Assembly: GCF_033568475.1 (NCBI RefSeq)
Contig: NC_133121.1
Span: 45,359,905-45,423,904 of the forward strand
DNA: 64,000 nt
Direction of reading: 5' to 3'
From: Henckelia pumila
Lineage: Eukaryota; Streptophyta; Magnoliopsida; Lamiales; Gesneriaceae
Shown in pieces: positions 44,681-54,838 of this stretch. Every line of letters starts with the position of its first letter. Positions within the stretch are counted from its first letter, which is position 1. The position numbers were made by a program, and so were the translations under genes. The notes below the pieces were generated by a model. It made no database searches. It was given only the letters and a program-made list of their open reading frames with translations, and was not told where the DNA came from.

Positions 44681-47522
44681 TCCAACATAGCTGCTTAACG
44701 CGATTTCCAGACTGGTTATCCTTCCCATGCCCTCTTGAAGCAAACAAGCTTCCCCAGAAATACTAGGAATTCAGCCCGCCATTTCTAGTACGAATCATAG
44801 TTCACGTTTCTCAGTATAACTCAACAATATGCCCTGATGAAAACTATCATCGCTCGCCAATAATGACGCTAAGTCATCTCTTAACTATAGGTTATTCACC
44901 AATGAATTTAATCAATGGACATCCTCCTGATAGTTATACATACTCGCAATCACTGTACACACATCAAGACTAAGGCAAGCTCCCACCAATATGCTCGACT
45001 GGAATATTACACAGTGCACAGACATATGGAAACGCTTCCTATTCCATCTTGGAACTCGACAGCCATTGCACCTGATATAACTCACCTCGGAGTCTCTGAT
45101 GACACCATCATCGCTAGCTACATATCACGCGTCCATCCATTGTCCATTGCTAAAACGCAATATCCTTGACAACCAGTTCGCACGGATATAACTCACTGAC
45201 TGGAAAGAATGAATTCGATCCATCCCGATCTTGCGAAGTCTTAAATTCTAAAGGCAAACCTCGTTGGCTACTTAGTCTATCATCGACTATCTCAGTTCTT
45301 TCAGAGACATCGCGCATCACTTGCTGAAATATTAATGACACAACCTATTAGATCTGGAGAACTAGATCCTAGATAATGTCACATATCACGATCAGACAAC
45401 TGATGTCCCCTTGCTAATGTCCATTATCTTTTTCAACACTCGTCGGATTCAACGTAACGGTTCAACACAAGAACACTCCGTAGAAATGTTCTGTTGACAC
45501 GCTTAATATCTTGTTAGTGGACAACTCTCGCACAAAGAAAAAAACTTAATCCTTTTCGTTACTCAACCCGAGTAAGAGATCACTATCACTAAGCAATTGC
45601 TGGAATCAATATTAACTTCTTCTTTTTTAACAAGAATGCATAATCCTTGGAAACCACAAACTTCCTTGCTTGTCTCCACTGTCAAGTCGTCGTCTAACTT
45701 GAACATACTAGTCCAATTACAATCGTCCTCCATTACAAAAATCCCGAATTATTCATCTCTGGCAACCCTACAGACTAAATTACCCAAATCGCCGACTGCT
45801 CTGAGATCGTACCAAGTACCAATCCCCTTAAGCACTACGCGACAAAATACTATCCCAAGTATTTCTTAATTGCTACATCCTGATTATCACAGATTGGCTC
45901 AACTCATCGACCTCGTCGATTCTACTGTGGCTCACACTTAGCTCAACGGTGAAACTCACATCAGACTACATATGTGGCTTGATCAATAATCTTGACTCGT
46001 CTGCCACAAGTATACTATTCCCAAAACTTGGAATATCCAAATCGCTCTGGTTCAGCACACCTATACTCGATAGCCACACAATAGCTATTAGTAGTCTATT
46101 GACACCATCTCGCGTCTTACTACTAACTTCCATCTCGTAAACTGGAATCGAATATTAAGGCAAACAAAACCCAAGAAATGCTCGTGATCTATCAACCTAG
46201 ATCATTTCAATCTCATGGAAAAATCATACTCTTAATTTTGAAAACATCAAACGATACATAGCGCAATCACTGGACTCATTATCCTTTGCCTCGTTCATTC
46301 AGAAGGAACTCCACGGCTAATCAAGTCCACAATTTATATCTAATGAATCCCAAAGATTCCCAAAATCTCCGGACATGCTCCTGATTATATCCCTTGCTAA
46401 GATTGTGCAACAATTCAAGACCGAGGCAGCTTATCACGATAACCCACCTGGACAACCACCAAGGCTTCACGGGTATAGGCCACACTTCCCTCTCGTCTTA
46501 AATAGTTCTGTACAATCCTTAGCATCTGATATAATCCATTACTGATGAGATTAATCATCATGAAGAAATTATCCTATTCGAGTCAAAGCCTCGAAAATAG
46601 CATCCCATCCAGTATCTTGGATGAATCCTATCTCCAGGAACCCTAATCGCAACTCTGATGACAACCCCTAGTCATCGCTGGAAAATACTCTCCTCCGAGT
46701 CAATGTCCCAGACAGTCTACAACCTCATCTCCTGGATAGTCCTATCACAAGATAATCCAATCACATACTAGATCCACTAGTCTAGCAGTATCTCATAGGT
46801 CAAAACCTATCTGCTCAGAGTACCCACTTTTCAAGGAAATCCCTCCAAGACTGGTTCTCATAGCAGAACACTCAAACTAGCATATTTGACACACCAGACC
46901 ATATCTACCCATTGATATCAAACCTGATATCTAATCCAAGTTCATACACTGTCGTGACTGTTACCAAAACTCTAGACTGAGTTGCCTTCCCACCGCCATC
47001 CCCTGAAGCACAAAGGCTCCCAGGTAACCTCTGAAGTACAAAGACTCCCAGAGTAGCACTGGCATAGGGTCGCGCCCCATCACATCTTGTCATGGTCATA
47101 GTCCACAACTCTTGGCATATACTCGACCTGGCCTCCTGATGAAAACTAATCATTACGAAGTCTCAACCTACGAAGGTTAATATACTACTATTCAAAGGAA
47201 AAAACCTAGAACAAAACTCATGTCCCAAATCGAACAATATTCTCATGCCTGCAGATGAATCACCTCATCACTGACACTAACGCAGCCTGCTGACTAACGA
47301 GGTCAATCCTAGGAAAATCCTAGACTAACCAAAAGTCAAACAGTTACAGCTGTATTACTCAAAACCCCTGAGCTACAATATTTGAACACTAATCAACTAG
47401 AACAATGCCAATATTAGCAAAATCACTTGCAATCATTCATAATTGCTGGATAAATAATACACGTATCATTACTTCAAGTTATGTACAATTTATTTATTAC
47501 AATCCCATTTAATACATACTAT
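44681..47522 (-). other. Gypsy-E interior, no recognisable gene
   Basis: This 2.8-kb stretch continues Gypsy-E after the solo LTR F; the tatac duplication joins both sides. The longest open frames are under 95 codons and match nothing I know. No RT, integrase or gag motif is visible on either strand. A diverged tandem pair of about 27 bases (CTGAAGCACAAAGGCTCCC-type) lies near 47000-47060. It may be decayed pol or unrelated filler, as in non-autonomous elements. Confidence 0.45.
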
Positions 47523-47951
47523 AACGTCCCGTATTTTAAACATTCAATAAAAGAATTGCGAAAAAATTGTAGGGAAATTTTTCAAAACTTTAAAAAAAAG
47601 TAGTGTATGCATCACACTAATTCCAAAAGAATTAAAAATCTAAATCTGTGACATTGAAATTAATGACTCAACGTTCACGAAGTCTCACCGATGCAGCCCT
47701 ACAACAAAACCATCTAAAATACGGTACGTCAAAAACTACTACTAACATTTAAATAGGATAAGGGTATGTGAGTTTGAATAAATAAACTACGCACGTAAAA
47801 TACATTTGAAAATAATCGGGGAAACCTCACAATAATATCAAACTGAAATGAACATTTAAAAGACTAAACATTTGAATTCTTCTAAACTCAGCATTTAAAA
47901 TACTGACAATGAAAATAGTAAAATCTTTACTTTTAAACATCATGCATAAAT
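47523..47951. repeat. Possible LTR fragment before Gypsy-C
   Basis: TATAACGTCCCGTATTTTAAAC resembles the TGTAACGCCCCG-type LTR starts of plant Gypsy elements, with the first G changed to A. The stretch has no open frame and is cut by Gypsy-C at 47952. If it is an LTR, its other part lies beyond the right end of Gypsy-C, outside the window. Confidence 0.3.
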
Positions 47952-48184
47952 TGTAATGCCCGAGATTATTTAATTTTAATTCGAGAATATTTAATTTGAG
48001 AATTTTTGGAGTTTAGATTTAAATTCTAATATTCATAAATTATTTAAGATTGAAATTGAATTAAAAAGAAGTTTCAAGGGCCAATTTGCAAATAGTGAAG
48101 AAATGAGGGGTCAAAGTGCAATTTTTATAGCTAGTGGAGGACACTTGTCTACACATGAATCTGAACGTGTATTGTAAGCATTTT

Positions 48185-50180
48185 TGTGAGACCTCGATTC
48201 TAATCATCTAATCTCAAAATAAACAATAATTACGCATACAAGATCTAAGATTAAAAACAAAGTTTTTTTTTTTTTTTTTTTTTTACACAGGGTGACGCGC
48301 GGGCGCGCCACCCGAGGCGCGGGCGCGCATACAGCCCTGCCCGGGCCTCCGAGAAAGGTAGCAGAACGCGCGGGCGCTCCTCACCAGGCGCGGGCGCGCA
48401 TGGCCTGCTGTTTTAGCTCAAAATAAGGCTCCAAAAGTGCAATCCAACACCCGGAAAGGCTCCGACATGATCCAACTAACACTTTTCCAACAACGAAGTA
48501 TTCAATTACAAGAAAGAGTAGAACATGCATCAATTCTAAGTTCCAAAATCCAAAATACAAATCGAGTCGAATACAATCTAAGTTCGATTTCAAATTCGAC
48601 TTCTACAATAACAAGGCCTCACTCTATCAACTCATCCACCTAGCCATGCGATCTCTGACTCGGTCCTGCCCCACCTGTTGCCAAGCACACATACAAAGAC
48701 AAGACAACAGCCGGATAATCCGGTGAGAATAATATTCCCAGTAAAAGAGACAAACATGCAATATCATAAAAATATCTCAAACGAAATGCATCATCTTCTA
48801 CATATTCAAATAACAACCATGCAATTCCACAAGCATGTCTAAAACTCAATTCATATGCATAAATGCAATGCATGTCTTTAAATATGAGATTATCAAGTCG
48901 GATAATCAAAACATTTCAGCTTTTGCTTTTGGGATCCCGAGGACGAGATCACGTAAACAACTCACCGACTCTCCCGATCGAGGTGGTGCTACGTATCTCC
49001 ATCCTCTAGACTTTGGTGCAACTATAAGGAGTATGCTAGCACTAGGTGAAACAGCTACACCCAGGCCACTCACAATATAATTCCCAAAACGTCTATCATC
49101 AAAAGGGCCGTCCTGCCCGCTATTCAAATCAGGGTTCATATGCTCAATATGAATGCAATGCAACATAACTCAAATAATCAATTAACATGCAAGTATGTGA
49201 TTTTTCCGGAACACTCGAATCAAGTCGGATTCGAGTCATTCGTTCCATTCCATTCCAAGTCATCTTATACCTCTTTTCAACAACGTCGATGCTCCAAACC
49301 TGGAAACAACATCGATACAAGAATTCCAAATCAAAATTCTATTCCAAAACAAGTTCAACGATAAAGATAATTCAATTCAACTTTCGAGGATGGATCAACT
49401 CGATACCAAACCTCGATAAACTCTTCAACGATTCAAAAGTTGCCAATTCGGAACTCCACGATCTTCAACTAATCTGCGGAGATAAAATCAATCCAATATC
49501 AATCCATTCAAAACGAGCAACTCCCAAAAACTCAAACGAATCTCCAATTTCCAAAATCTCAAACCGGCGGCATAACGGCTATAAATTCAACTAACCGAAA
49601 ATGCAAACAGCATAATATCACTCTAAGCAACTCATATCAATCAACATTCAACTAAAACAATCCAATTCCAACAAATCCCAAAACTCACTTTTTCGAAAAT
49701 CCCTTCAAAAATTCATAACAAATCCGAACGTCGCTCTAATTCAAAACTGACAGATAATAAACGATCAGAACTCCGCCAGGAACAACATACTAGAATCTAA
49801 ATCGATTCTAACCACCTCCGAAAAACAAAACATATCCGATCGGAGAAATACTTACGGTATAACGAAGCTCTCTCAGCCATGATCGCTAATCTGCCTTCAG
49901 AAATAATTTCTAACGGACGGATCGAGCTTGGACTGAAACCCAAAAGCTTGAAAAGCTTATCTCACGCCTTCAATGGAGGAATCGGTTGGGAGAGAAGAGG
50001 GTGGAGTGAAGGAGGAGTCAAAACAAGGTATAAATATCTAATTAAGTCCATATTTGCGTTTTAGTCCCTGAAAATCCGAAATTTGCAAAAAGGACCCTGA
50101 TCAAAATCAAGTCGGCTCTTGAACTCTGGAATCTCCGATTATCTCAAATATAGTCGATTAAGATAAAATCGGGGCGTTAC
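48185..50180 (-). repeat. Gypsy-D 3' LTR (left)
   Basis: It is 1996 bp; the plus strand reads TGTGAGACCTCG ... CGGGGCGTTACA. It differs from the right copy by a few substitutions, by the length of the T-run near 48266, and by about 21 extra bases in the GC-unit array (48295-48410). It contains the block GCCGGATAATCCGGTGAGAA near 48708-48728, conserved in Gypsy-C and the 24247 fragment. Confidence 0.94.
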
Positions 50181-51324
50181 AATTCTCCCCCACTAAGAAA
50201 AGATTTCGTCCTCGAAATCGACACGGTTCCAACACGAACTCTGTTCTCCAAACTACTCCTTCAAGTCTGTCAATCAAAAGTCGACTCCTTCTCTACAGAA
50301 AATCCTCCTAAGCTCAGTCACAATCGAATCATCTCCGGTTTCAACTCAAGGCATAACATCCAAAGTTCGGCTCGTCTAATCTGGCTGTCCGTCGTTTTGA
50401 GGATATCGAACTGAAAAAGTTGAAATCAGGCAGCAAAATCTCATCGAAATCCTTGCTGAAAGAATGAGCGCTTCAAGGATCTCTGTCTAAACTAACCGAC
50501 TTCGGCCAAACATGACATCTGACGACCTCTGACAAGATCTCAATCCTCTAATCTTGAATGAAAATCATTCTGTACGGAAAACGGTAGCAGATTCCAACAA
50601 TCGGTCAATCAAATCAGATAGTAGATAAAATAAGAACAGCTCAAAACATCGGTTGCTGCATACAATTCCTCAGATAAAATTCGCAGTAAGAAATCTCATA
50701 CAATCTAATCCTCTTATCTGCTTTCAAATCAGTTCCGTCTGCTAAAATAATTACTCCAACTCTTAAAATTAGAACAGATCACGAGAATTTCCGCATAAGA
50801 CAAATAGAAGAACAGGTCTTCAAATCAATAAGATCGCTACGAGCTCAAAGTCCAGATTCAGACATTGAGTCTCGAGCGTCTTCAACTGTCTCGATGTCTA
50901 GACTATAGCGCAATTCCACTTAATAAGAATACATCTTCAAAATCTCGATAAGAAAAGATCGTTGATCGGCATAAATTCCATCATCAAATCATACAATCGA
51001 AGAAGACCATTCGATCCAAAAGAATTCAGACATCGAAGAAAAAAAATACAACTGCTCGGCACAAACATCTGCTATACGATTCTCAAAAGCTCCGAAAGAT
51101 CAGTACAATTCTCATTCCAAAAAGATAAGAAATCAACGATAAGAATTCCTAGTCTCAACTAATTCATCTAAAAGATCCGGTTAACAGAAGTTAACAACAC
51201 TACTGGAGTATTCACCAATTCGAACGATTCAACAATTTAAAGAGGCACGTTAAACATATACAGATTCTTCAATAAGAAGGCAAGAGATTCGCCAGTATCT
51301 AACAGTCCAATAAGAATAGGAAAC
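50181..51324 (-). pseudogene. Gypsy-D decayed pol remnant (protease trace and integrase fossil), motif and purine tract
   Basis: No long frame exists, but the minus strand still aligns with Gypsy-C integrase. The CCGTACAGAATGA block (50565-50577), a stretch reading EILSEVVR then PKSV and DRDP (50478-50542), and a GACGGACAG block near 50380-50402 follow in the same order. The distance between the outer blocks is 198 bases, against 202 in Gypsy-C (62684-62885). Just after gag, another frame keeps a protease-like LLDTGES near 51275-51295. RT is missing or unrecognisable. The purine tract complement (50181-50196) and TTTCGAGGACGAAA (50204-50217) are preserved. Confidence 0.75.
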
Positions 51325-52560
51325 TCAATATCGAACGTTACCTGATCTGTCATTATCGGGTGCAGCCTGAGTCTGCGGATCCTCAGACAGAGCAAAAACT
51401 CGTGCCTGCTGTCTGGGAGGCTGGCTTGCATACTGATTACCTTCCTGAACATTCTGTTGCTGAGGTTGGAAAGAGTGGACAGTAGGTGCTTGCTGCTGAG
51501 GCTGAGCTGTCTGTCTCGGGAAAATTCCACTCTGAGCTTGCTGAGGAACACGCTGAGGACACGTTCTCGCAAAATGCCCCGCCTGGTTACAAATATGACA
51601 GCTTCCAAAAATACCTCTACACTGATCACTGGAGTGACGACCTCCGCAGTTGGCACAAGACATGCCTGACTGTCCCGAACTCTGTCCCGATCCATACTGC
51701 CTCGAACCACTCGAGCTCGAAGAATTGGTTCCGTGCTTCTTAAACTGCTTCCCCTTCGGGAGATAGTAATCCTTCCTGTTACCTCCACTGCTACCACCCT
51801 CAGAACTCGGTGGTTGGTTCTGAAACTGAAAGGATTGATTTTGGTAATGGAACGGTTGGTTTTGGTATTGAGAAGATTGTGCCTGAAACTGTCCTTGCTG
51901 CTGCTGAGGCACAAACTGATTTCCTCTCTGTCTCCACAAACCTGCTTCTGCTCCCTTTGCGCGATTCATGGCATCCGCAAAGTTGTTAGGCCTGTTGGTA
52001 TTTACCAACGTGAAGACGTCAGGGTTCAAACCATTGATGAACTGATCTACCTTAGCTTCTTCATCTCCGGCAATTAGCGGTGCAAAACGCAACAGACTAT
52101 CGAACTTAGCCACGTACTCTTCAATGTTCAGATTCCCTTGCCTCAGGTTGGCAAACTCTGCTCCCTTATCTTTGCGATACGAGATAGGGAAAAACCGCTT
52201 ATAAAATTCCGATTTGAAAAGAGTCCAAGTAACTTCCGTACCTCTATTCTCCATTGCTTTCTTCGTCATGATCCACCAACTCTTAGCAACCCCATGAAGC
52301 TGATGAATGACTAACCTGATTCGACGGTCATCTGTGTAATCGATGGAATCGAACAACTGATCGATATCATCCAACCAACTCTCACAGTCAACTGGATTTT
52401 CTGAACCCATCAACAACGGCGGATTGAACAACTGAAACCTTTTCAGCAAGGTTTCCATAGGCGTCGCTGAAGCATCCATCTCTACCGTTTCAGTACTAGC
52501 TTGCTCAGTTGTAGGAATAACTGGCGGTGGATTCCTATTAATAACTCTTCGAGGACCCAT
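51325..52560 (-). CDS. Gypsy-D gag, open reading frame
   Basis: The start chosen is the ATG at 52560 (MGPRRVINRN), which matches the Gypsy-C gag start; an in-frame ATG at 52674 is less likely. There are 411 codons to the stop at 51325. The gag domain is at about residues 40-215 (CESWLDDIDQLFDS, AKSWWIM, NIEEYVAKFDSLLRFAP). It is followed by a Gln-rich linker and two Cys/His clusters (CANCGGRHSSDQC and CHICNQAGHFARTC), both intact. Gag would form the particle and bind RNA. In Gypsy-C the frame continues into protease; here it ends just after the second cluster. It is the only full-length open retroelement gene in the window. Confidence 0.88.
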   Translation of the reverse strand: MGPRRVINRNPPPVIPTTEQASTETVEMDASATPMETLLKRFQLFNPPLLMGSENPVDCESWLDDIDQLFDSIDYTDDRRIRLVIHQLHGVAKSWWIMTKKAMENRGTEVTWTLFKSEFYKRFFPISYRKDKGAEFANLRQGNLNIEEYVAKFDSLLRFAPLIAGDEEAKVDQFINGLNPDVFTLVNTNRPNNFADAMNRAKGAEAGLWRQRGNQFVPQQQQGQFQAQSSQYQNQPFHYQNQSFQFQNQPPSSEGGSSGGNRKDYYLPKGKQFKKHGTNSSSSSGSRQYGSGQSSGQSGMSCANCGGRHSSDQCRGIFGSCHICNQAGHFARTCPQRVPQQAQSGIFPRQTAQPQQQAPTVHSFQPQQQNVQEGNQYASQPPRQQARVFALSEDPQTQAAPDNDRSGNVRY

Positions 52561-52845
52561 CTGATAATCAAAGGTTAGGACACAAGATATCTCAATCGCT
52601 GCAATTCGGTGCCCTTGCAACCTCTCAGAATTCCGGATACAGGTGAAATACAGTTCATATCTCAAATAATTCATGCTTCATATTTCAAATCACAAAATCA
52701 TGTAAATCAAGTAATTCTCAACAACAAAGCATGCTCGCATGGTATTTAAATAAATCAATTTAAATAACTAAACCACATGCGAGAATCAATTCATGCGGAC
52801 TCGATCTACCCCACTCACTTCTAAATTCAATCCAAGAATCTTATC

Positions 52846-52857
52846 GCTCTGATACCA
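52846..52857 (-). other. Gypsy-D primer-binding site (initiator tRNA-Met)
   Basis: The minus strand reads TGGTATCAGAGC, five bases from the 5' LTR at 52863. The 285-base leader between it and gag shows nothing else of note. Confidence 0.93.
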
Positions 52858-52862
52858 CTTAA

Positions 52863-54838
52863 TGTGAGACCTCGATTCTAATCATCTAATCTCAGAATAA
52901 ACAATAATTACGCATACAAGATCTAAGATTAAAAGCAAAGTTTTTTTTTTTTTTTTTTTTACACAGGGTGACGCGCGGGCGCGCATACAGCCCTGCCTGG
53001 GCCTCCGAGAAAGGGAGCAGAACGCGCGGGCGCTCCTCACCAGGCGCGGGCGCGCATGGCCTGCTGTTTTAGCTCAAAATAAGGCTCCAAAAGTGCAATC
53101 CAACACCCGGAAAGGCTCCGACATGATCCAACTAACACTTTTCCAACAACGAAGTATTCAATTACAAGAAAGAGTAGAACATGCATCAATTCTAAGTTCC
53201 AAAATCCAAAATACAAATCGAGTCGAATACAATCTAAGTTCGATTTCAAATTCGACTTCTACAATAACAAGGCCTCACTCTATCAACTCATCCACCTAGC
53301 CATGCGATCTCTGACTCGGTCCTGCCCCACCTGTTGCCAAGCACACATACAAAGACAAGACAACAGCCGGATAATCCGGTGAGAATAATATTCCCAGTAA
53401 AAGAGACAAACATGCAATATCATAAAAACATCTCAAACAAAATGCATCATCTTCTACATATTCAAATAACAACCATGCAATTCCACAAGCATGTCTAAAA
53501 CTCAATTCATATGCATAAATGCAATGCATGTCTTTAAATCTGAGATTATCAAGTCGGATAATCAAAACATTTCAGCTTTTGCTTTTGGGATCCCGAGGAC
53601 GAGATCACGTAAACAACTCACCGACTCTCCCGATCGAGGTGGTGCTACGTATCTCCATCCTCTAGACTTTGGTGCAACTATAAGGAGTATGCTAGCACTA
53701 GGTGAAACAGCTACACCCAGGCCACTCACAATATAATTCCCAAAACGTCTATCATCAAAAGGGCCGTCCTGCCCGCTATTCAAATCAGAGTTCATATGCT
53801 CAATATGAATGCAATGCAACATAACTCAAATAATCAATTAACATGCAAGTATGTGATTTTTCCGGAACACTCGAATCAAGTCGGATTCGAGTCATTCGTT
53901 CCATTCCATTCCAAGTCATCTTATACCTCTTTTCAACAACGTCGATGCTCCAAACCTGGAAACAACATCGATACAAGAATTCCAAATCAAAATTCTATTC
54001 CAAAACAAGTTCAACGATAAAGATAATTCAATTCAACTTTCGAGGATGGATCAACTCGATACCAAACCTCGATCAACTCTTCAACGATTCGAAAGTTGCC
54101 AATTCGGAACTCCACGATCTTCAACTAATCTGCGGAGATAAAATCAATCCAATATCAATCCATTCAAAACGAGCAACTCCCAAAAACTCAAACGAATCTC
54201 CAATTTCCAAAATCTCAAACCGGCGGCATAACGGCTATAAATTCAACTAACCGAAAATGCAAACAGCATAATATCACTCTAAGCAACTCATATCAATCAA
54301 CATTCAACTAAAACAATCCAATTCCAACAAATCACAAAACTCACTTTTTCGAAAATCCCTTCAAAAATTCATAACAAATCCGAACGTCGCTCTAATTCAA
54401 AACTGATAGATAATAAACGTTCAGAACTCCGCCAGGAACAACATACTAGAATCTAAATCGATTCTAACCACCTCCGAAAAACAAAACATATCCGATCGGA
54501 GAAATACTTACGGTATAACGAAGCTCTCTCAGCCATGATCGCTAATCTGCCTTCAGAAATAATTTCTAACGGACGGATCGAGCTCGGACTGAAATCCAAA
54601 AGCTTGAAAAGCTTATCTCACGCCTTCAATGGAGGAATCGGTTGGGAGAGAAGAGGGTGGAGTGAAGGAGGAGTCAAAACAAGGTATAAATATCTAATTA
54701 AGTCCATATTTGCGTTTTAGTCCCTGAAAAATCCGAAATTTGCAAAAAGGACCCTGATCAAAATCAAGTCGGCTCTTGAACTCTGGAATCTCCGATTATC
54801 TCAAATAAAGTCGATTAAGATAAAATCGGGGCGTTACA
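52863..54838 (-). repeat. Gypsy-D 5' LTR (right)
   Basis: It is 1976 bp and carries GC-rich units at 52971-53065. The short open frames inside it match those of the left LTR codon for codon with very few changes, showing how little the two copies have drifted. Confidence 0.94.

Larger units (their letters stand above)
48185..54838 (-). mobile_element. Gypsy-D, gag-only non-autonomous LTR retrotransposon
   Basis: The element is 6654 bp with LTRs at 48185-50180 and 52863-54838 and an exact duplication atttt (48180-48184 and 54839-54843). It is inserted in the Gypsy-C LTR. The LTRs are almost identical, which suggests a recent insertion. The interior is only 2.7 kb: a Met primer-binding site, an open gag, and a decayed remnant of protease and integrase. 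RT is not recognisable. The element therefore needs another element's enzymes and fits the class described as terminal-repeat retrotransposons with gag (TR-GAG). Confidence 0.92.

Noticed and set aside
44681..47522. Could be a host gene between transposons
   Set aside because: No frame above 95 codons, no exon-like pattern, no known domain. The tatac duplication shows the region is continuous with the Gypsy-E interior left of the solo LTR.
48437..49594. Frames of 68-135 codons repeated at 53093-54250
   Set aside because: These are the two Gypsy-D LTRs; the frames run against the element direction and match no protein family I know.
50962..51914. 225-codon minus-strand frame at 51237-51914 overlapping Gypsy-D gag
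   Set aside because: Over most of its length it is an out-of-frame shadow of gag. Only its last part, after the gag stop, shows a protease-like trace, reported with the pol remnant.
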